NCBI RefSeq assembly: GCF_000735355.1 | Contig: NZ_JMPI01000024.1 | Location: forward strand, 1 to 64,000 | Direction: 5' to 3' | Source of the DNA: Buttiauxella agrestis ATCC 33320 | GTDB taxonomy: Bacteria > Pseudomonadota > Gammaproteobacteria > Enterobacterales > Enterobacteriaceae | Length of the DNA: 64,000 nt | Shown here: positions 11,063-20,746 of the stretch, in pieces | Layout of the letters: every line of letters begins with the position of its first letter | Numbering within the stretch: the stretch's first letter is position 1 | Made by a program: the position numbers and the translations under genes | The notes under the pieces: model-generated | Told to the model about the DNA's origin: nothing | The model's input: only the letters and a program-made list of their open reading frames with translations | Databases searched by the model: none

Positions 11063-11088
11063 TTTACCTTTTTATCAGGAAGAAGCCG

Positions 11089-12342
11089 ATGAGCAATAAA
11101 ACCATAACCCTCTCGCGCCGCCGATTTCTACAGGCGGGTGCGGCACTAGGCGGTGCATATTTGCTGCCGGGCATGATGAATTCTGTGTGGGCTGCGGGGA
11201 GCGACAAACCGGAGCAAACCACGGTGAAAGTCGGTTTTATTCCGCTTACCGATTGCGCCTCGGTCGTCATGGCCGCGGTCAAAGGCTTCGATAAAAAATA
11301 CGGTATTTCGATTGTGCCGAGTAAAGAGGCGAGCTGGGCTGCCGTGCGCGACAAAATGGTTTCCGGCGAACTTGATGCCGCCCATGTTTTATACGGGCTG
11401 GTCTACGGGCTGGAAATGGGTATCGCCGGTAAGCAACAGTCAATGGCCAACCTGATGACGCTCAACAATAACGGCCAGGCGATCTCTCTTTCGATGGATC
11501 TTGCAAAGCAGGGCGTGACGGATGCGGAAAGCCTGAAAAAACTCGTGGCCAGCAAAGCGCCGGGCAGTTTTACCTTCGCGCATACCTTCCCGACGGGCAC
11601 ACACGCGATGTGGCTGTATTACTGGCTGGCACAGGCGGGAATCAACCCGTTTACCGATGTGCGAACCGTTGTGGTTCCGCCTCCGCAAATGGTGATGAAC
11701 ATGCGCATCGGCAACATGCACGGTTTTTGTGTCGGTGAACCCTGGAACCAAAGAGCCATTAGCGACGGGGTCGGTTTTACCGCCGCAACCTCGCAATCCA
11801 TCTGGCCGGATCATCCGGAAAAAATTCTTGGCACGCGCCGTACCTGGGTCGAACAAAACCCGAATACCGCCCGTGCGCTGGTGGCCGCCATTCTTGAAGC
11901 GTCGCGCTGGATTGATGCCAGTGACGACAATCGCCGTGAAACCGCAAATGTCCTTGCCGGACGCGCTTATCTGAACACCAAAGCGGACTATCTTAACGGG
12001 CGCATGCTCGGGCAATACGACAACGGTATCGGCAAAAAATGGCAGGACGACCATGCCATGCATTTCTTCCGTGAGGGCGAAGTGACCTTCCCGTGGCTTT
12101 CTGACGGCATGTGGTTCCTGACACAACACCGTCGTTGGGGTCTGCTGGATAGCGACCCGGATTACCTTGCCGTCGCCAAACGTATCAACCGCATTGATAT
12201 CTATCAGCAAGCCGCTACCGCCGTGGGCAACATTTCCATACCTGCCGCCCCGATGCGCACCAGCACCCTGATGGATGGAAGCACCTGGAACGGCAGCGAT
12301 CCGGCTGCCTACGCCGCAAGTTTTGCCATTAATAAACGCTAA
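11089..12342 (+). CDS. nasF: Nitrate ABC transporter substrate-binding protein NasF
   Basis: NasF captures nitrate/nitrite in the periplasm for the NasED transporter. The 417-residue protein starts with a twin-arginine signal (SRRRFLQAGAALGG) cleaved near VWAAG, so it is probably exported folded. The body is a NrtA/CmpA-like binding protein (VKVGFIPLTDCASVVMAA, GELDAAHVLYGLVYG, NMHGFCVGEPWN). ATG 11089 follows a CAGGAAG site and yields the Tat signal. An upstream reading from 10984 would run through the terminator and is rejected. It is the first gene of nasFED-CB-A. Confidence 0.94.
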   Translation: MSNKTITLSRRRFLQAGAALGGAYLLPGMMNSVWAAGSDKPEQTTVKVGFIPLTDCASVVMAAVKGFDKKYGISIVPSKEASWAAVRDKMVSGELDAAHVLYGLVYGLEMGIAGKQQSMANLMTLNNNGQAISLSMDLAKQGVTDAESLKKLVASKAPGSFTFAHTFPTGTHAMWLYYWLAQAGINPFTDVRTVVVPPPQMVMNMRIGNMHGFCVGEPWNQRAISDGVGFTAATSQSIWPDHPEKILGTRRTWVEQNPNTARALVAAILEASRWIDASDDNRRETANVLAGRAYLNTKADYLNGRMLGQYDNGIGKKWQDDHAMHFFREGEVTFPWLSDGMWFLTQHRRWGLLDSDPDYLAVAKRINRIDIYQQAATAVGNISIPAAPMRTSTLMDGSTWNGSDPAAYAASFAINKR

Positions 12343-12352
12343 GGGGAATGAC

Positions 12353-13234
12353 ATGAATCAGCCTGCACAGAAACCGCCGACCACAGCACTTAGCGCCACG
12401 CCAGGGGAAGTCATTACTCTGCCTCCCGTCACCGTTCGCCGCCGTAAATCGCCGTGGCGTACATACTGCCTGAGCTTTTTCCAGCGCCTGGTGCCCGCCG
12501 TTCTGGGGATGGGATTATTGGTCGTCGCCTGGCAAATCGCCGCCCTAAATAGCCAGGGTTTTCCAACGCCGCTCAGTACGCTGGAATCGGCTATTACGCT
12601 GTTTTCAGACCCGTTCTATAACGCCGGGCCTAACGATCAGGGCATTGGCTGGAATGTGCTTGCCTCGCTCCAGCGCGTGGCTGTTGGGTTTGGCCTCGCC
12701 GCCATTGTTGGTATTCCGGCAGGTTTTCTGATTGGCCGCTTTACCTTCTTAGCCCGCATGTTCAACCCGATTATTTCGTTATTGCGCCCGGTCAGCCCGC
12801 TGGCCTGGCTGCCGATTGGCCTGCTGTTGTTCCAGAAAGCAGAACCGGCATCGAGTTGGACCATTTTTATCTGCTCTATCTGGCCGATGGTGATTAACAC
12901 CGCCGAGGGCGTCAAACGCATCCCGGACGATTACCTCAACGTGGCGCGGGTGCTGAAACTTTCCGAATGGACGGTGATGCGCAAGATTTTGTTCCCGGCG
13001 GTTTTACCCGCGGTATTAACCGGCGTGCGTTTATCCATTGGCATTGCATGGTTGGTGATTGTCGCCGCTGAAATGCTCACCGGCGGGTTGGGGATCGGTT
13101 TCTGGATCTGGAATGAGTGGAACAACCTCAACGTCGAAAACATTCTTATTGCGATTGTGATTATCGGCGTCGTCGGGCTGCTGCTCGAGCAGGGTTTGAT
13201 GTTGCTGGCGCGTCGCTTCAGCTGGGAGAAATAA
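12353..13234 (+). CDS. nasE: Nitrate ABC transporter permease NasE
   Basis: NasE is the inner-membrane permease of the nitrate importer. It has 293 residues with about six membrane segments after a proline-rich cytoplasmic N-terminus. The EAA-type coupling loop lies near residues 195-215 (DDYLNVARVLKLSEWTVMRKILFPAVLPAVLTGVRLS). ATG 12353 follows AAGGGGAA; an upstream in-frame start at 12275 lies inside nasF and is rejected. The start is ten bases after the nasF stop, and nasD follows after two bases, so the three are co-translated. Confidence 0.94.
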   Translation: MNQPAQKPPTTALSATPGEVITLPPVTVRRRKSPWRTYCLSFFQRLVPAVLGMGLLVVAWQIAALNSQGFPTPLSTLESAITLFSDPFYNAGPNDQGIGWNVLASLQRVAVGFGLAAIVGIPAGFLIGRFTFLARMFNPIISLLRPVSPLAWLPIGLLLFQKAEPASSWTIFICSIWPMVINTAEGVKRIPDDYLNVARVLKLSEWTVMRKILFPAVLPAVLTGVRLSIGIAWLVIVAAEMLTGGLGIGFWIWNEWNNLNVENILIAIVIIGVVGLLLEQGLMLLARRFSWEK

Positions 13235-13236
13235 TC

Positions 13237-14025
13237 ATGAAGAAAATTATTCAGGTTCAAAATGTTAGCCAGCGTTTTTCCACTGCCAGCGGCGAGTTTT
13301 TAGCGCTGAGCAACGTCAGTTTTGATATTGAAGAAGGCGAAACCATCAGCCTGATTGGTCACTCAGGATGCGGCAAATCCACGCTGCTGAATTTGATTGC
13401 TGGAATAACGTTGCCCTCCGAAGGCGGCCTGCTGTGCGACAACCGCGAAATCGCCGGGCCAGGGCCAGAGCGCGCCGTGGTGTTTCAGAATCATTCGCTG
13501 CTGCCGTGGATGACCTGCTTCGAAAACGTGGCGCTGGCGGTGGATCAAGTCTTTCGCCACACCATGAACCGCGCCGAGCGCCGCGAATGGATTGTGCACA
13601 ACCTCGAGCGCGTGCAGATGGGCCACGCCGTTAACAAGCGTCCCGGAGAGATTTCCGGTGGCATGAAACAGCGTGTCGGCATCGCCCGTGCGCTGGCGAT
13701 GAAACCCAAAGTGCTGCTGATGGACGAGCCGTTCGGTGCGCTCGATGCGCTGACACGCGCCCATTTGCAGGATGCCGTGATGCACATCCAACAAGAGCTG
13801 CACACCACCATTGTGCTGATCACCCATGACGTTGACGAAGCCGTACTGCTTTCCGACCGCGTGCTGATGATGACCAACGGCCCGGCGGCGACGGTAGGTG
13901 AAACGCTGAACGTTGACTTACCGCGCCCGCGCAACCGCGTGGAACTCGCCGAAGACAGCCGCTATCACCATCTGCGCCAGCAGGTGCTGCGCTTCCTCTA
14001 CGAAAAGCAGCCTAAGGCTGCCTGA
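13237..14025 (+). CDS. nasD: Nitrate ABC transporter ATPase NasD
   Basis: NasD is the cytoplasmic ATPase of the nitrate importer, 262 residues. It shows Walker A GHSGCGKST, Q-loop VVFQNHSLLPWMT, signature SGGMKQR, Walker B VLLMDEPFGALD and the H-switch ITHDVDEA. The sequence is closest to the NrtD/SsuB/TauB group. ATG 13237 follows GGGAGAA, and a longer in-frame reading inside nasE is rejected. Its stop lies ten bases before the fused nasCB start. Confidence 0.95.
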   Translation: MKKIIQVQNVSQRFSTASGEFLALSNVSFDIEEGETISLIGHSGCGKSTLLNLIAGITLPSEGGLLCDNREIAGPGPERAVVFQNHSLLPWMTCFENVALAVDQVFRHTMNRAERREWIVHNLERVQMGHAVNKRPGEISGGMKQRVGIARALAMKPKVLLMDEPFGALDALTRAHLQDAVMHIQQELHTTIVLITHDVDEAVLLSDRVLMMTNGPAATVGETLNVDLPRPRNRVELAEDSRYHHLRQQVLRFLYEKQPKAA

Positions 14026-14035
14026 GGAGCTGCTC

Positions 14036-17000
14036 ATGATGCGACGTCTGATTGTGATCGGCAACGGCATGTCCGCTATCCGCCTGGTGGAGCAAATCGT
14101 GGCGCGAGCGGCGGGACGTTTTGCCATTACTGTTTTTGGTGAAGAGCCGGTGCTGAGTTACAACCGCATTTTGCTCTCGCCGGTGTTGGCGGGGGAAAAA
14201 CCCGCCCAGGCGACGCAGTTGCACGACGCTGCGTGGTACGTTTCCCACGGCATTGAGTTGCTCACGGGGGAGGCGGTCCTGGAGGTGGACACGCAGCGCC
14301 AGACGGTTCGCTCTGATAGTCGCACGCTCGAATATGACGAACTGGTTTTTGCCACCGGCTCATACCCGTTTATCCCGCCGATTGACGGGCATCAACAGCC
14401 ACATGTGCATGGCTTTCGCACCCTGGCAGATGTAGATGCAATTCTTGGCGGCGAAGGCAATGTTGTGGTACTTGGCGGAGGTTTACTGGGGGTGGAAGCC
14501 GCGGCGGCACTGTGTGCGCGTGGAATTTCCGTCACTCTGATTCACCGTCAGCCATGGCTCATGGATATTCAACTCAACCCGCAGGCAGGTGCTTTGCTTG
14601 CGGAGCATCTCGCACAACGGGGGATTTGCTGCCAGCTCAATTGCGGCATTGAGCGCATTTCTGAAACTAGCGTGACGTTAAGCAATGGCGATGTTTTACC
14701 CGCCGGGCGAGTGATTATCGCCACCGGCGTAAAACCCAATATCCGGCTTGCGCAGCAGGCGAGTATTTCTTGCCAGCGCGGCATCAGCGTTGATGCACAA
14801 CTGCGTAGCACGACGCCCTGCGTCAGCGCATTGGGCGAATGCTGCGAAATAGACGGGCAAACCTGGGGGCTGGTGGCACCTTGTCTGCAACAGGCCGACG
14901 TTTTAGCCGCCCGTTTATGTGGTAGCGCTTTAAACGACTTCCACTATCAGGATCGCGGCACGCGCCTGAAAGTCAGCGGTATCCCGCTATTTTCCGCAGG
15001 CGACATTCGCACCCAACCGGACACACGCGTGCTCACCGCCTTTGATCCCATCACCCGACATTATCGCTGCCTGCATTTGCGGGACGGCAAGCTGGTGGGC
15101 GCACTGTTAATGGGTGATATCACCCCTGCTAATACACTCACCGATATTTTACTCAGCGCGGCGCCCGTTACGCCTGACGTGCTGTTTGATGAATACCACT
15201 CTGATGAGCAGCCGTTGGCTGCCGGAAATGACGACATGACAAAAGCAACGCTGGTAGTAATTGGTCACGGCATGGTCGGACACCACTTTCTGGAACAGTG
15301 CGTGGCGCAGAAACTGCATCACAGCCATCACATTGTGGTGTTTGGCGAAGAACGCCACCCGGCATATGACCGTGTGCATCTGTCGGAATATTTTGCGGGA
15401 CGCAGCGCCCAGTCGCTCTCAATGGTGCAGGGCGATTTCTTTGCAGAGAACGGTTTTGAGCTGCGTTGCAACAGTAAAATCGTTGAAATTGACCGCCAGC
15501 AACGGGTGGTGCGTGACCATGAAGGACGTGAAACCTGGTACGACAAACTGGTGCTGGCGACCGGGTCGTTTCCGTTTGTGCCACCGGTTCCGGGTCACGA
15601 CCTGCCAGGCTGTTTTGTTTACCGCACGCTTGATGACCTGGACGCCATTGCCGAACGGGCCCGCAATGCCACTCGCGGCGTCGTGATTGGCGGTGGTTTG
15701 CTGGGGCTGGAAGCGGCAAATGCGCTCAAACAGCTGGGTCTGGAAACGCATGTTGTGGAGTTCGCGCCCAATCTCATGGCGGTGCAACTCGATAACGCGG
15801 GTGCGGCGATGCTGCGCGAAAAAATCAGCGATATTGGCGTGCAGGTGCATACCAGCAAATCTACAACAGCGATTACCGACGTTGACGGTTTACAGCTTAA
15901 TTTCGCCGATGGCGAGACGCTCAATACCGATCTCATCGTCTTCTCTGCGGGTATCCGTCCGCAAGATGCGCTGGCACGTAGCAGTGAACTCGCACTTGGC
16001 GAACGCGGTGGGATTGTGATTAACGACCGTTGCCAAACCAGCGACAGCGCAATTTATGCCATCGGCGAATGCGCACTTTGGGAAGGGAAAATTTTCGGTC
16101 TGGTCGCGCCGGGTTATCAAATGGCACGTGTAACGGCTGCAACCCTTGCCGGGCAGGAATCAGCATTCCTGGGTGCCGATATGAGCACCAAACTGAAATT
16201 GCTCGGCGTGGAAGTGGCCTCATTTGGTGACGCTCACGGGCGCACGCCAGGCTGCCAGAGTTACCAGTGGACCCACGGCCCACAGCAAATCTACAAAAAA
16301 ATCGTGGTCTCTGCCGATAACAAAACCCTGCTCGGTGGCGTACTGGTGGGCGACAGCCAGGAATACGCCACGCTGCTGCAAATGATGCTCAACGGCATGG
16401 CGCTACCTGCACAACCGGAAAGCCTGATTTTGCCAACAATGGCAGGCGGCGCGCCAAAAGGGTTGGGTGTCGCGGCATTACCGGAAAGCGCACAAATTTG
16501 CTCGTGCCATAACGTCAGCAAAGCGGATATTTGCGCCGCGGTAAGCAACGGCGCGGGAGACATGGGCGCGATTAAGGCATGCACCAAAGCGGCAACAGGC
16601 TGCGGCGGCTGTTCGGCACTGGTGAAACAGGTGATGGAATACCAGTTACAAGAGCAGGGCGTGGAGGTGAAAAAGGACATCTGCGAACACTTCCCGTACT
16701 CGCGCCAGGAAATCTACCACCTGGTGCGCGTTAACCATATCCACAGTTTTGAACAGCTGATAAGCCGTTACGGTCATGGTCACGGCTGTGAGATTTGCAA
16801 GCCACTGGCGGCGTCGGTGCTGGCGTCGTGCTGGAACGAGTATTTACTCAAACCTGCCCATCTACCGTTACAGGACACCAATGACCGTTATTTCGCTAAC
16901 ATCCAGAAAGATGGCACCTACTCCATTGTGCCGCGTGTACCGGCAGGCGAAATTACACCCGATGGTTTAATTGCGATTGGTCAGGTGGCAAAACGCTACC

Positions 17001-18103
17001 AGCTATACAGCAAAATTACCGGCGGCCAGCGAATCGACCTGTTTGGCGCTCGCCTGGAAGAGCTACCGGCGATTTGGGAAGAGCTGGTCGCGGCGGGCTT
17101 TGAAACCGGACACGCCTACGGTAAATCACTGCGCACCGTGAAATCCTGCGTTGGTTCGACCTGGTGCCGTTACGGCGTACAAGATTCAACGGGGCTGGCG
17201 ATTGAACTCGAGAACCGCTACAAGGGCCTGCGTTCGCCGCACAAAATCAAAATGGCAGTCTCCGGTTGCACCAGGGAATGCGCCGAAGCACAGAGCAAAG
17301 ATATCGGTGTGATTGCGACAGACAAGGGCTGGAACCTTTACGTTTGCGGAAATGGCGGCATGAAACCGCGCCATGCGGACCTGTTTGCCAGCGACCTGAG
17401 TCGCGAAACGTTGATTCGTACCATCGACTGCTTGCTGATGTTTTACATCCGCACCGCCGACCGTCTGCAACGCACCAGCACCTGGATGGACAACCTCGAA
17501 GGCGGCATTGAATACCTGCGCGACGTGATTCTCAACGACAGCCTCGGCCTGAACGACGAGCTGGAAAAAGAGATGGTGGCCGTAGTGGATACTTACCAGT
17601 GCGAATGGCAGACCACGCTCAACAGCCCGGATCGCCTGGCATTGTTCCGCTCTTACGTGAACAGCGAACAACCGGACGAAGCGGTGCAGCGTCAGACTCT
17701 GCGCGGCCAGTTACAACCGGTCAGCGAAGTTGTCCATCTGCCCCCCACGACGCCAGCCAAACCCTGGCACGCGGTGTGTGATATCAACGCCATTCCTTTG
17801 CAGGCAGGCATTGGCGCGCGTTTAGGCGAGCTGCAAATCGCTCTGTTCCGTTTTGGCGATGCGATTTACGCGCTCGATAACCTCGAGCCGGGCAGCGATG
17901 CCAACGTGCTTTCGCGCGGTATTGTCGGCGATGCGGGCGGCGAGCCGATTGTGATTTCACCGCTGTATAAACATCGCATTCGCTTGCGCGACGGGCGCAC
18001 TCAGGATGGCGAACAGGCGGTTCGCGCCTGGCCGGTGAAAGTGGAACAAGGCACCGTGTGGGTGGGAAGCCAGGCGCTGATTATGCGTGCGGAGGCATCA
18101 TGA
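14036..18103 (+). CDS. nasC/nasB: Fused NasC-NasB: NADH-dependent electron-transfer flavoprotein joined to nitrite reductase
   Basis: One frame of 1355 residues spans what are described in K. oxytoca as two proteins. Residues 1-400 are NasC, an FAD/NAD(P)H oxidoreductase (RLIVIGNGMSAIRLVEQ, VVVLGGGLLGVEAAAAL) that feeds electrons to nitrate reductase NasA. Residues 401-1355 are NasB. This begins MTKATLVVIGHGMVG at 15236 with a second FAD/NADH module. BFD-type [2Fe-2S] cysteines follow near 822 (CSCHN, CTKAATGCGGC). The sirohaem/[4Fe-4S] ligands are Cys1038, Cys1044, Cys1078 and Cys1082 (SCVGSTWC, CTREC). A NirD-like Rieske fold at the C-terminus lacks Fe-S ligands, as in E. coli NirD. GAGGAG precedes ATG 14036. 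No stop separates the halves; a separate internal start at 15236 cannot be excluded. The stop overlaps nasA. Confidence 0.9.
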   Translation: MMRRLIVIGNGMSAIRLVEQIVARAAGRFAITVFGEEPVLSYNRILLSPVLAGEKPAQATQLHDAAWYVSHGIELLTGEAVLEVDTQRQTVRSDSRTLEYDELVFATGSYPFIPPIDGHQQPHVHGFRTLADVDAILGGEGNVVVLGGGLLGVEAAAALCARGISVTLIHRQPWLMDIQLNPQAGALLAEHLAQRGICCQLNCGIERISETSVTLSNGDVLPAGRVIIATGVKPNIRLAQQASISCQRGISVDAQLRSTTPCVSALGECCEIDGQTWGLVAPCLQQADVLAARLCGSALNDFHYQDRGTRLKVSGIPLFSAGDIRTQPDTRVLTAFDPITRHYRCLHLRDGKLVGALLMGDITPANTLTDILLSAAPVTPDVLFDEYHSDEQPLAAGNDDMTKATLVVIGHGMVGHHFLEQCVAQKLHHSHHIVVFGEERHPAYDRVHLSEYFAGRSAQSLSMVQGDFFAENGFELRCNSKIVEIDRQQRVVRDHEGRETWYDKLVLATGSFPFVPPVPGHDLPGCFVYRTLDDLDAIAERARNATRGVVIGGGLLGLEAANALKQLGLETHVVEFAPNLMAVQLDNAGAAMLREKISDIGVQVHTSKSTTAITDVDGLQLNFADGETLNTDLIVFSAGIRPQDALARSSELALGERGGIVINDRCQTSDSAIYAIGECALWEGKIFGLVAPGYQMARVTAATLAGQESAFLGADMSTKLKLLGVEVASFGDAHGRTPGCQSYQWTHGPQQIYKKIVVSADNKTLLGGVLVGDSQEYATLLQMMLNGMALPAQPESLILPTMAGGAPKGLGVAALPESAQICSCHNVSKADICAAVSNGAGDMGAIKACTKAATGCGGCSALVKQVMEYQLQEQGVEVKKDICEHFPYSRQEIYHLVRVNHIHSFEQLISRYGHGHGCEICKPLAASVLASCWNEYLLKPAHLPLQDTNDRYFANIQKDGTYSIVPRVPAGEITPDGLIAIGQVAKRYQLYSKITGGQRIDLFGARLEELPAIWEELVAAGFETGHAYGKSLRTVKSCVGSTWCRYGVQDSTGLAIELENRYKGLRSPHKIKMAVSGCTRECAEAQSKDIGVIATDKGWNLYVCGNGGMKPRHADLFASDLSRETLIRTIDCLLMFYIRTADRLQRTSTWMDNLEGGIEYLRDVILNDSLGLNDELEKEMVAVVDTYQCEWQTTLNSPDRLALFRSYVNSEQPDEAVQRQTLRGQLQPVSEVVHLPPTTPAKPWHAVCDINAIPLQAGIGARLGELQIALFRFGDAIYALDNLEPGSDANVLSRGIVGDAGGEPIVISPLYKHRIRLRDGRTQDGEQAVRAWPVKVEQGTVWVGSQALIMRAEAS

Positions 18104-20679
18104 CTAACGTCGTGCGTTCAACATGCCCTTACTGCGGCGTCGGTTGCGGTGTGGAGGTTCGTCAAACCGAGAGCCGAGGTTTTGAGATAAGCGGTGACAA
18201 ACAGCATCCGGCAAACTTTGGGCGGCTGTGCGTCAAAGGTGCGGCATTAGGCGAAACGCTGGGTCTGGAAGGGCGTTTGCTGTATCCCGAAATCAATGGC
18301 GAGCGCTTGGAATGGGAGGCCGCGCTGGATGAAACGGCGCATCGTTTGCAGGCGATTATTGACGAGTTCGGCCCCAAAGCGGTGGCGTTTTACGCCTCCG
18401 GCCAGTTGTTGACCGAGGATTATTACGCAGCCAATAAGCTGATGAAGGGGTTTATTGGCGCGGGGAATATCGACACCAATTCGCGGCTGTGTATGTCCTC
18501 GGCGGTGGTGGGATACAAACGCGCATTTGGCGCGGATTTTGTGCCATGCAGCTATGAGGATCTCGAGCAAACTGACTTGGTTATCCTGGTGGGTTCCAAT
18601 GCGGCCTGGGCACATCCGGTTCTGTATCAACGCCTGATGCAGGCTAAACAACAGCGCCCGCAGATGAAAGTGGTGGTTATCGACCCGCGTCGTACGGCGA
18701 CGTGTGACATTGCCGATTTGCACCTCGCACTTCGCCCCGGCAGCGACGCCGCATTGTTTGTTGGGTTATTGAACCATTTGCAGCCGTCATTGGCGGAAAC
18801 GACATTTGACGGGCAAACCGCAGCGCTGGATATCGCCGCCGACTGGACACTGGAGAAATGCGCGGACTTTTGCCAGCTCGAAAGCGCGGATGTGCAGACT
18901 TTATGGCAATGGTTCGCCCAGGCAAACCGGGCGATGACGCTTTACACCATGGGCATTAACCAGTCGTCGAGCGGCAGTGATAAATGCAATGCGATCATCA
19001 ACGTGCATCTGGCGAGCGGCAAAATTGGGCGCGAAGGGTGCGGCCCCTTTTCGCTGACCGGACAACCGAATGCCATGGGCGGGCGTGAAGTCGGCGGCCT
19101 GGCGAATCAACTGGCCTGCCATATGAATTTTGAGCCAGCCGATATCGCCCGTGTCGGGCGTTTTTGGGGCAGTGAACGTATTGCCGAAACGCCGGGGTTA
19201 ATGGCCGTCGAACTGTTTGAAGCGATAGGGCGCGGTGAAGTCAAAGCCGTGTGGATTATGGGCACCAATCCCCTGGTTTCGCTGCCGGATAGCTCGCATG
19301 TGGCGCAGGCACTGGCGAAATGCCCGCTGGTGATTGTCTCGGAGGTGGTGTCAGACACGGATACTTCGCGTTTCGCCACCGTCAAATTTCCGGCACTGGC
19401 ATGGGGGGAGAAAAACGGAACCGTCACCAACTCTGAACGGCGTATTTCACGCCAGCGTGCGTTTCTACCCGCACCGGGCGAGGCGCGTGCCGACTGGTGG
19501 ATGGTCGCGCAAATTGCCCAACGCCTGGGTTATCGCGAAGCCTTTCACTGGCAACATCCCCATCAAATATTCAGCGAACATGCGGCTCTTTCCGGCTATG
19601 AAAATAACGGCATTCGCGCATTTGATATCAGCGGTCTGGCAAATTTAAGCCGTGCGCAATACGACGCGCTGGAACCTGTGCGCTGGCCGGTCACGGAGCA
19701 GGGGCATTCACCCTTTAAAAGCTGGCATCCGAACGGGAAGTTCCAGTTGCTGCCGGTTGAACCGGCTTTACCCCAGGCGAGCGCCGACCACACTTACCCG
19801 CTGATTCTCAACAGCGGGCGTATTCGCGACCAGTGGCACACCATGACGCGCACTGGCAACGTGCCGCGCCTGATGCAGCACATGAAAATGCCGTTACTGG
19901 AGATCCATCCGCGTGACGCTAAACGTTACGGTGTCACTAATAGTGGTCTGGTCAGAGTGGCTTCACGTTCCGGTGGCATGGTTGCGAAGGCGTGGGTGAG
20001 CGAAAACCAACTGCCGGGAAACGTGTTTGTACCGATGCACTGGAACCAGCAGTTTGCGCGCAAAGGGCAGATCAACAGCCTGGTGAAAAGCGTGTGCGAT
20101 CCCCATTCCGGGCAGCCTGAAAGCAAACAAACAGCCGTGCGCATTCAGCGCTGGCAGCCTGGATGGTGTGGTGAGATTTTTGCGCGTGAAGATATCGTGT
20201 TTGCGCAGGAGATCCAATGGTGGAAGCAGGCTTCACCCGGTGTTACGCATTTCCTGTGTGCCGCAGATACTCATGCTTCTGCATGGATAGAAGCGCTTGC
20301 TGCCGGACGCGGCTGGCAGTTGCAAACCGCCTGCGGGGACGGTCAGTTTTACCATGTCCTCGCCTGGCAAAACGGGGTGTTACAGCTGGCTTTCTATAGC
20401 GCACACGTCTGGCCTGAGATCGCCACGGCTGCGGTAGTGAATGCGTTTGAACAGGCCCCGGAAACGGCGGCGGATCGCCATCGGCTGTTAGCCGGAAAAG
20501 CGCCCGGCGCACAAGCCGATGCGGGTGCGACAGTATGTAGTTGCTTTGGTGTGGGAGAGAAAATGATTCTTGCCGCAATCGCAGGGGGCTGCCAGTCAGT
20601 CGCACAACTGGGTGAAAAACTGCGTTGTGGCACAAACTGCGGCTCTTGTATTCCAGAACTTAAAGCGTTGTTGAAATAA
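18100..20679 (+). CDS. nasA: Assimilatory nitrate reductase catalytic subunit NasA
   Basis: NasA reduces nitrate to nitrite in the cytoplasm for nitrogen assimilation, using a molybdopterin guanine dinucleotide cofactor. The 859-residue protein opens with the [4Fe-4S] motif CPYCGVGC and the fourth Cys in GRLCVKG. The MoCo-binding domain follows (DTNSRLCMSSAVVGYKRAFGAD, where the Cys of LCMSS is the likely Mo ligand). The C-terminal BFD-like [2Fe-2S] domain (VCSCFGVGEKMI...CGTNCGSC) is found in NADH-dependent NasA but not in NarG or NapA. ATG 18100 overlaps the nasCB stop (ATGA), with GGAGG upstream. It is the last gene of the nas operon; only 67 bases separate it from ychO. Confidence 0.96.
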   Translation: MTNVVRSTCPYCGVGCGVEVRQTESRGFEISGDKQHPANFGRLCVKGAALGETLGLEGRLLYPEINGERLEWEAALDETAHRLQAIIDEFGPKAVAFYASGQLLTEDYYAANKLMKGFIGAGNIDTNSRLCMSSAVVGYKRAFGADFVPCSYEDLEQTDLVILVGSNAAWAHPVLYQRLMQAKQQRPQMKVVVIDPRRTATCDIADLHLALRPGSDAALFVGLLNHLQPSLAETTFDGQTAALDIAADWTLEKCADFCQLESADVQTLWQWFAQANRAMTLYTMGINQSSSGSDKCNAIINVHLASGKIGREGCGPFSLTGQPNAMGGREVGGLANQLACHMNFEPADIARVGRFWGSERIAETPGLMAVELFEAIGRGEVKAVWIMGTNPLVSLPDSSHVAQALAKCPLVIVSEVVSDTDTSRFATVKFPALAWGEKNGTVTNSERRISRQRAFLPAPGEARADWWMVAQIAQRLGYREAFHWQHPHQIFSEHAALSGYENNGIRAFDISGLANLSRAQYDALEPVRWPVTEQGHSPFKSWHPNGKFQLLPVEPALPQASADHTYPLILNSGRIRDQWHTMTRTGNVPRLMQHMKMPLLEIHPRDAKRYGVTNSGLVRVASRSGGMVAKAWVSENQLPGNVFVPMHWNQQFARKGQINSLVKSVCDPHSGQPESKQTAVRIQRWQPGWCGEIFAREDIVFAQEIQWWKQASPGVTHFLCAADTHASAWIEALAAGRGWQLQTACGDGQFYHVLAWQNGVLQLAFYSAHVWPEIATAAVVNAFEQAPETAADRHRLLAGKAPGAQADAGATVCSCFGVGEKMILAAIAGGCQSVAQLGEKLRCGTNCGSCIPELKALLK

Positions 20680-20746
20680 CACCCGGAGTAATCTGTGTTT
20701 ACGAGTTTGGGAATGAATTGCTGCGGTGTGATGTTATAATTTCCAG

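Noticed and set aside
11440-12354. 304-codon open frame on the minus strand across nasF
   Set aside because: It is antisense to a well-supported gene, has no family motifs, and arises from GC-rich third positions in nasF.
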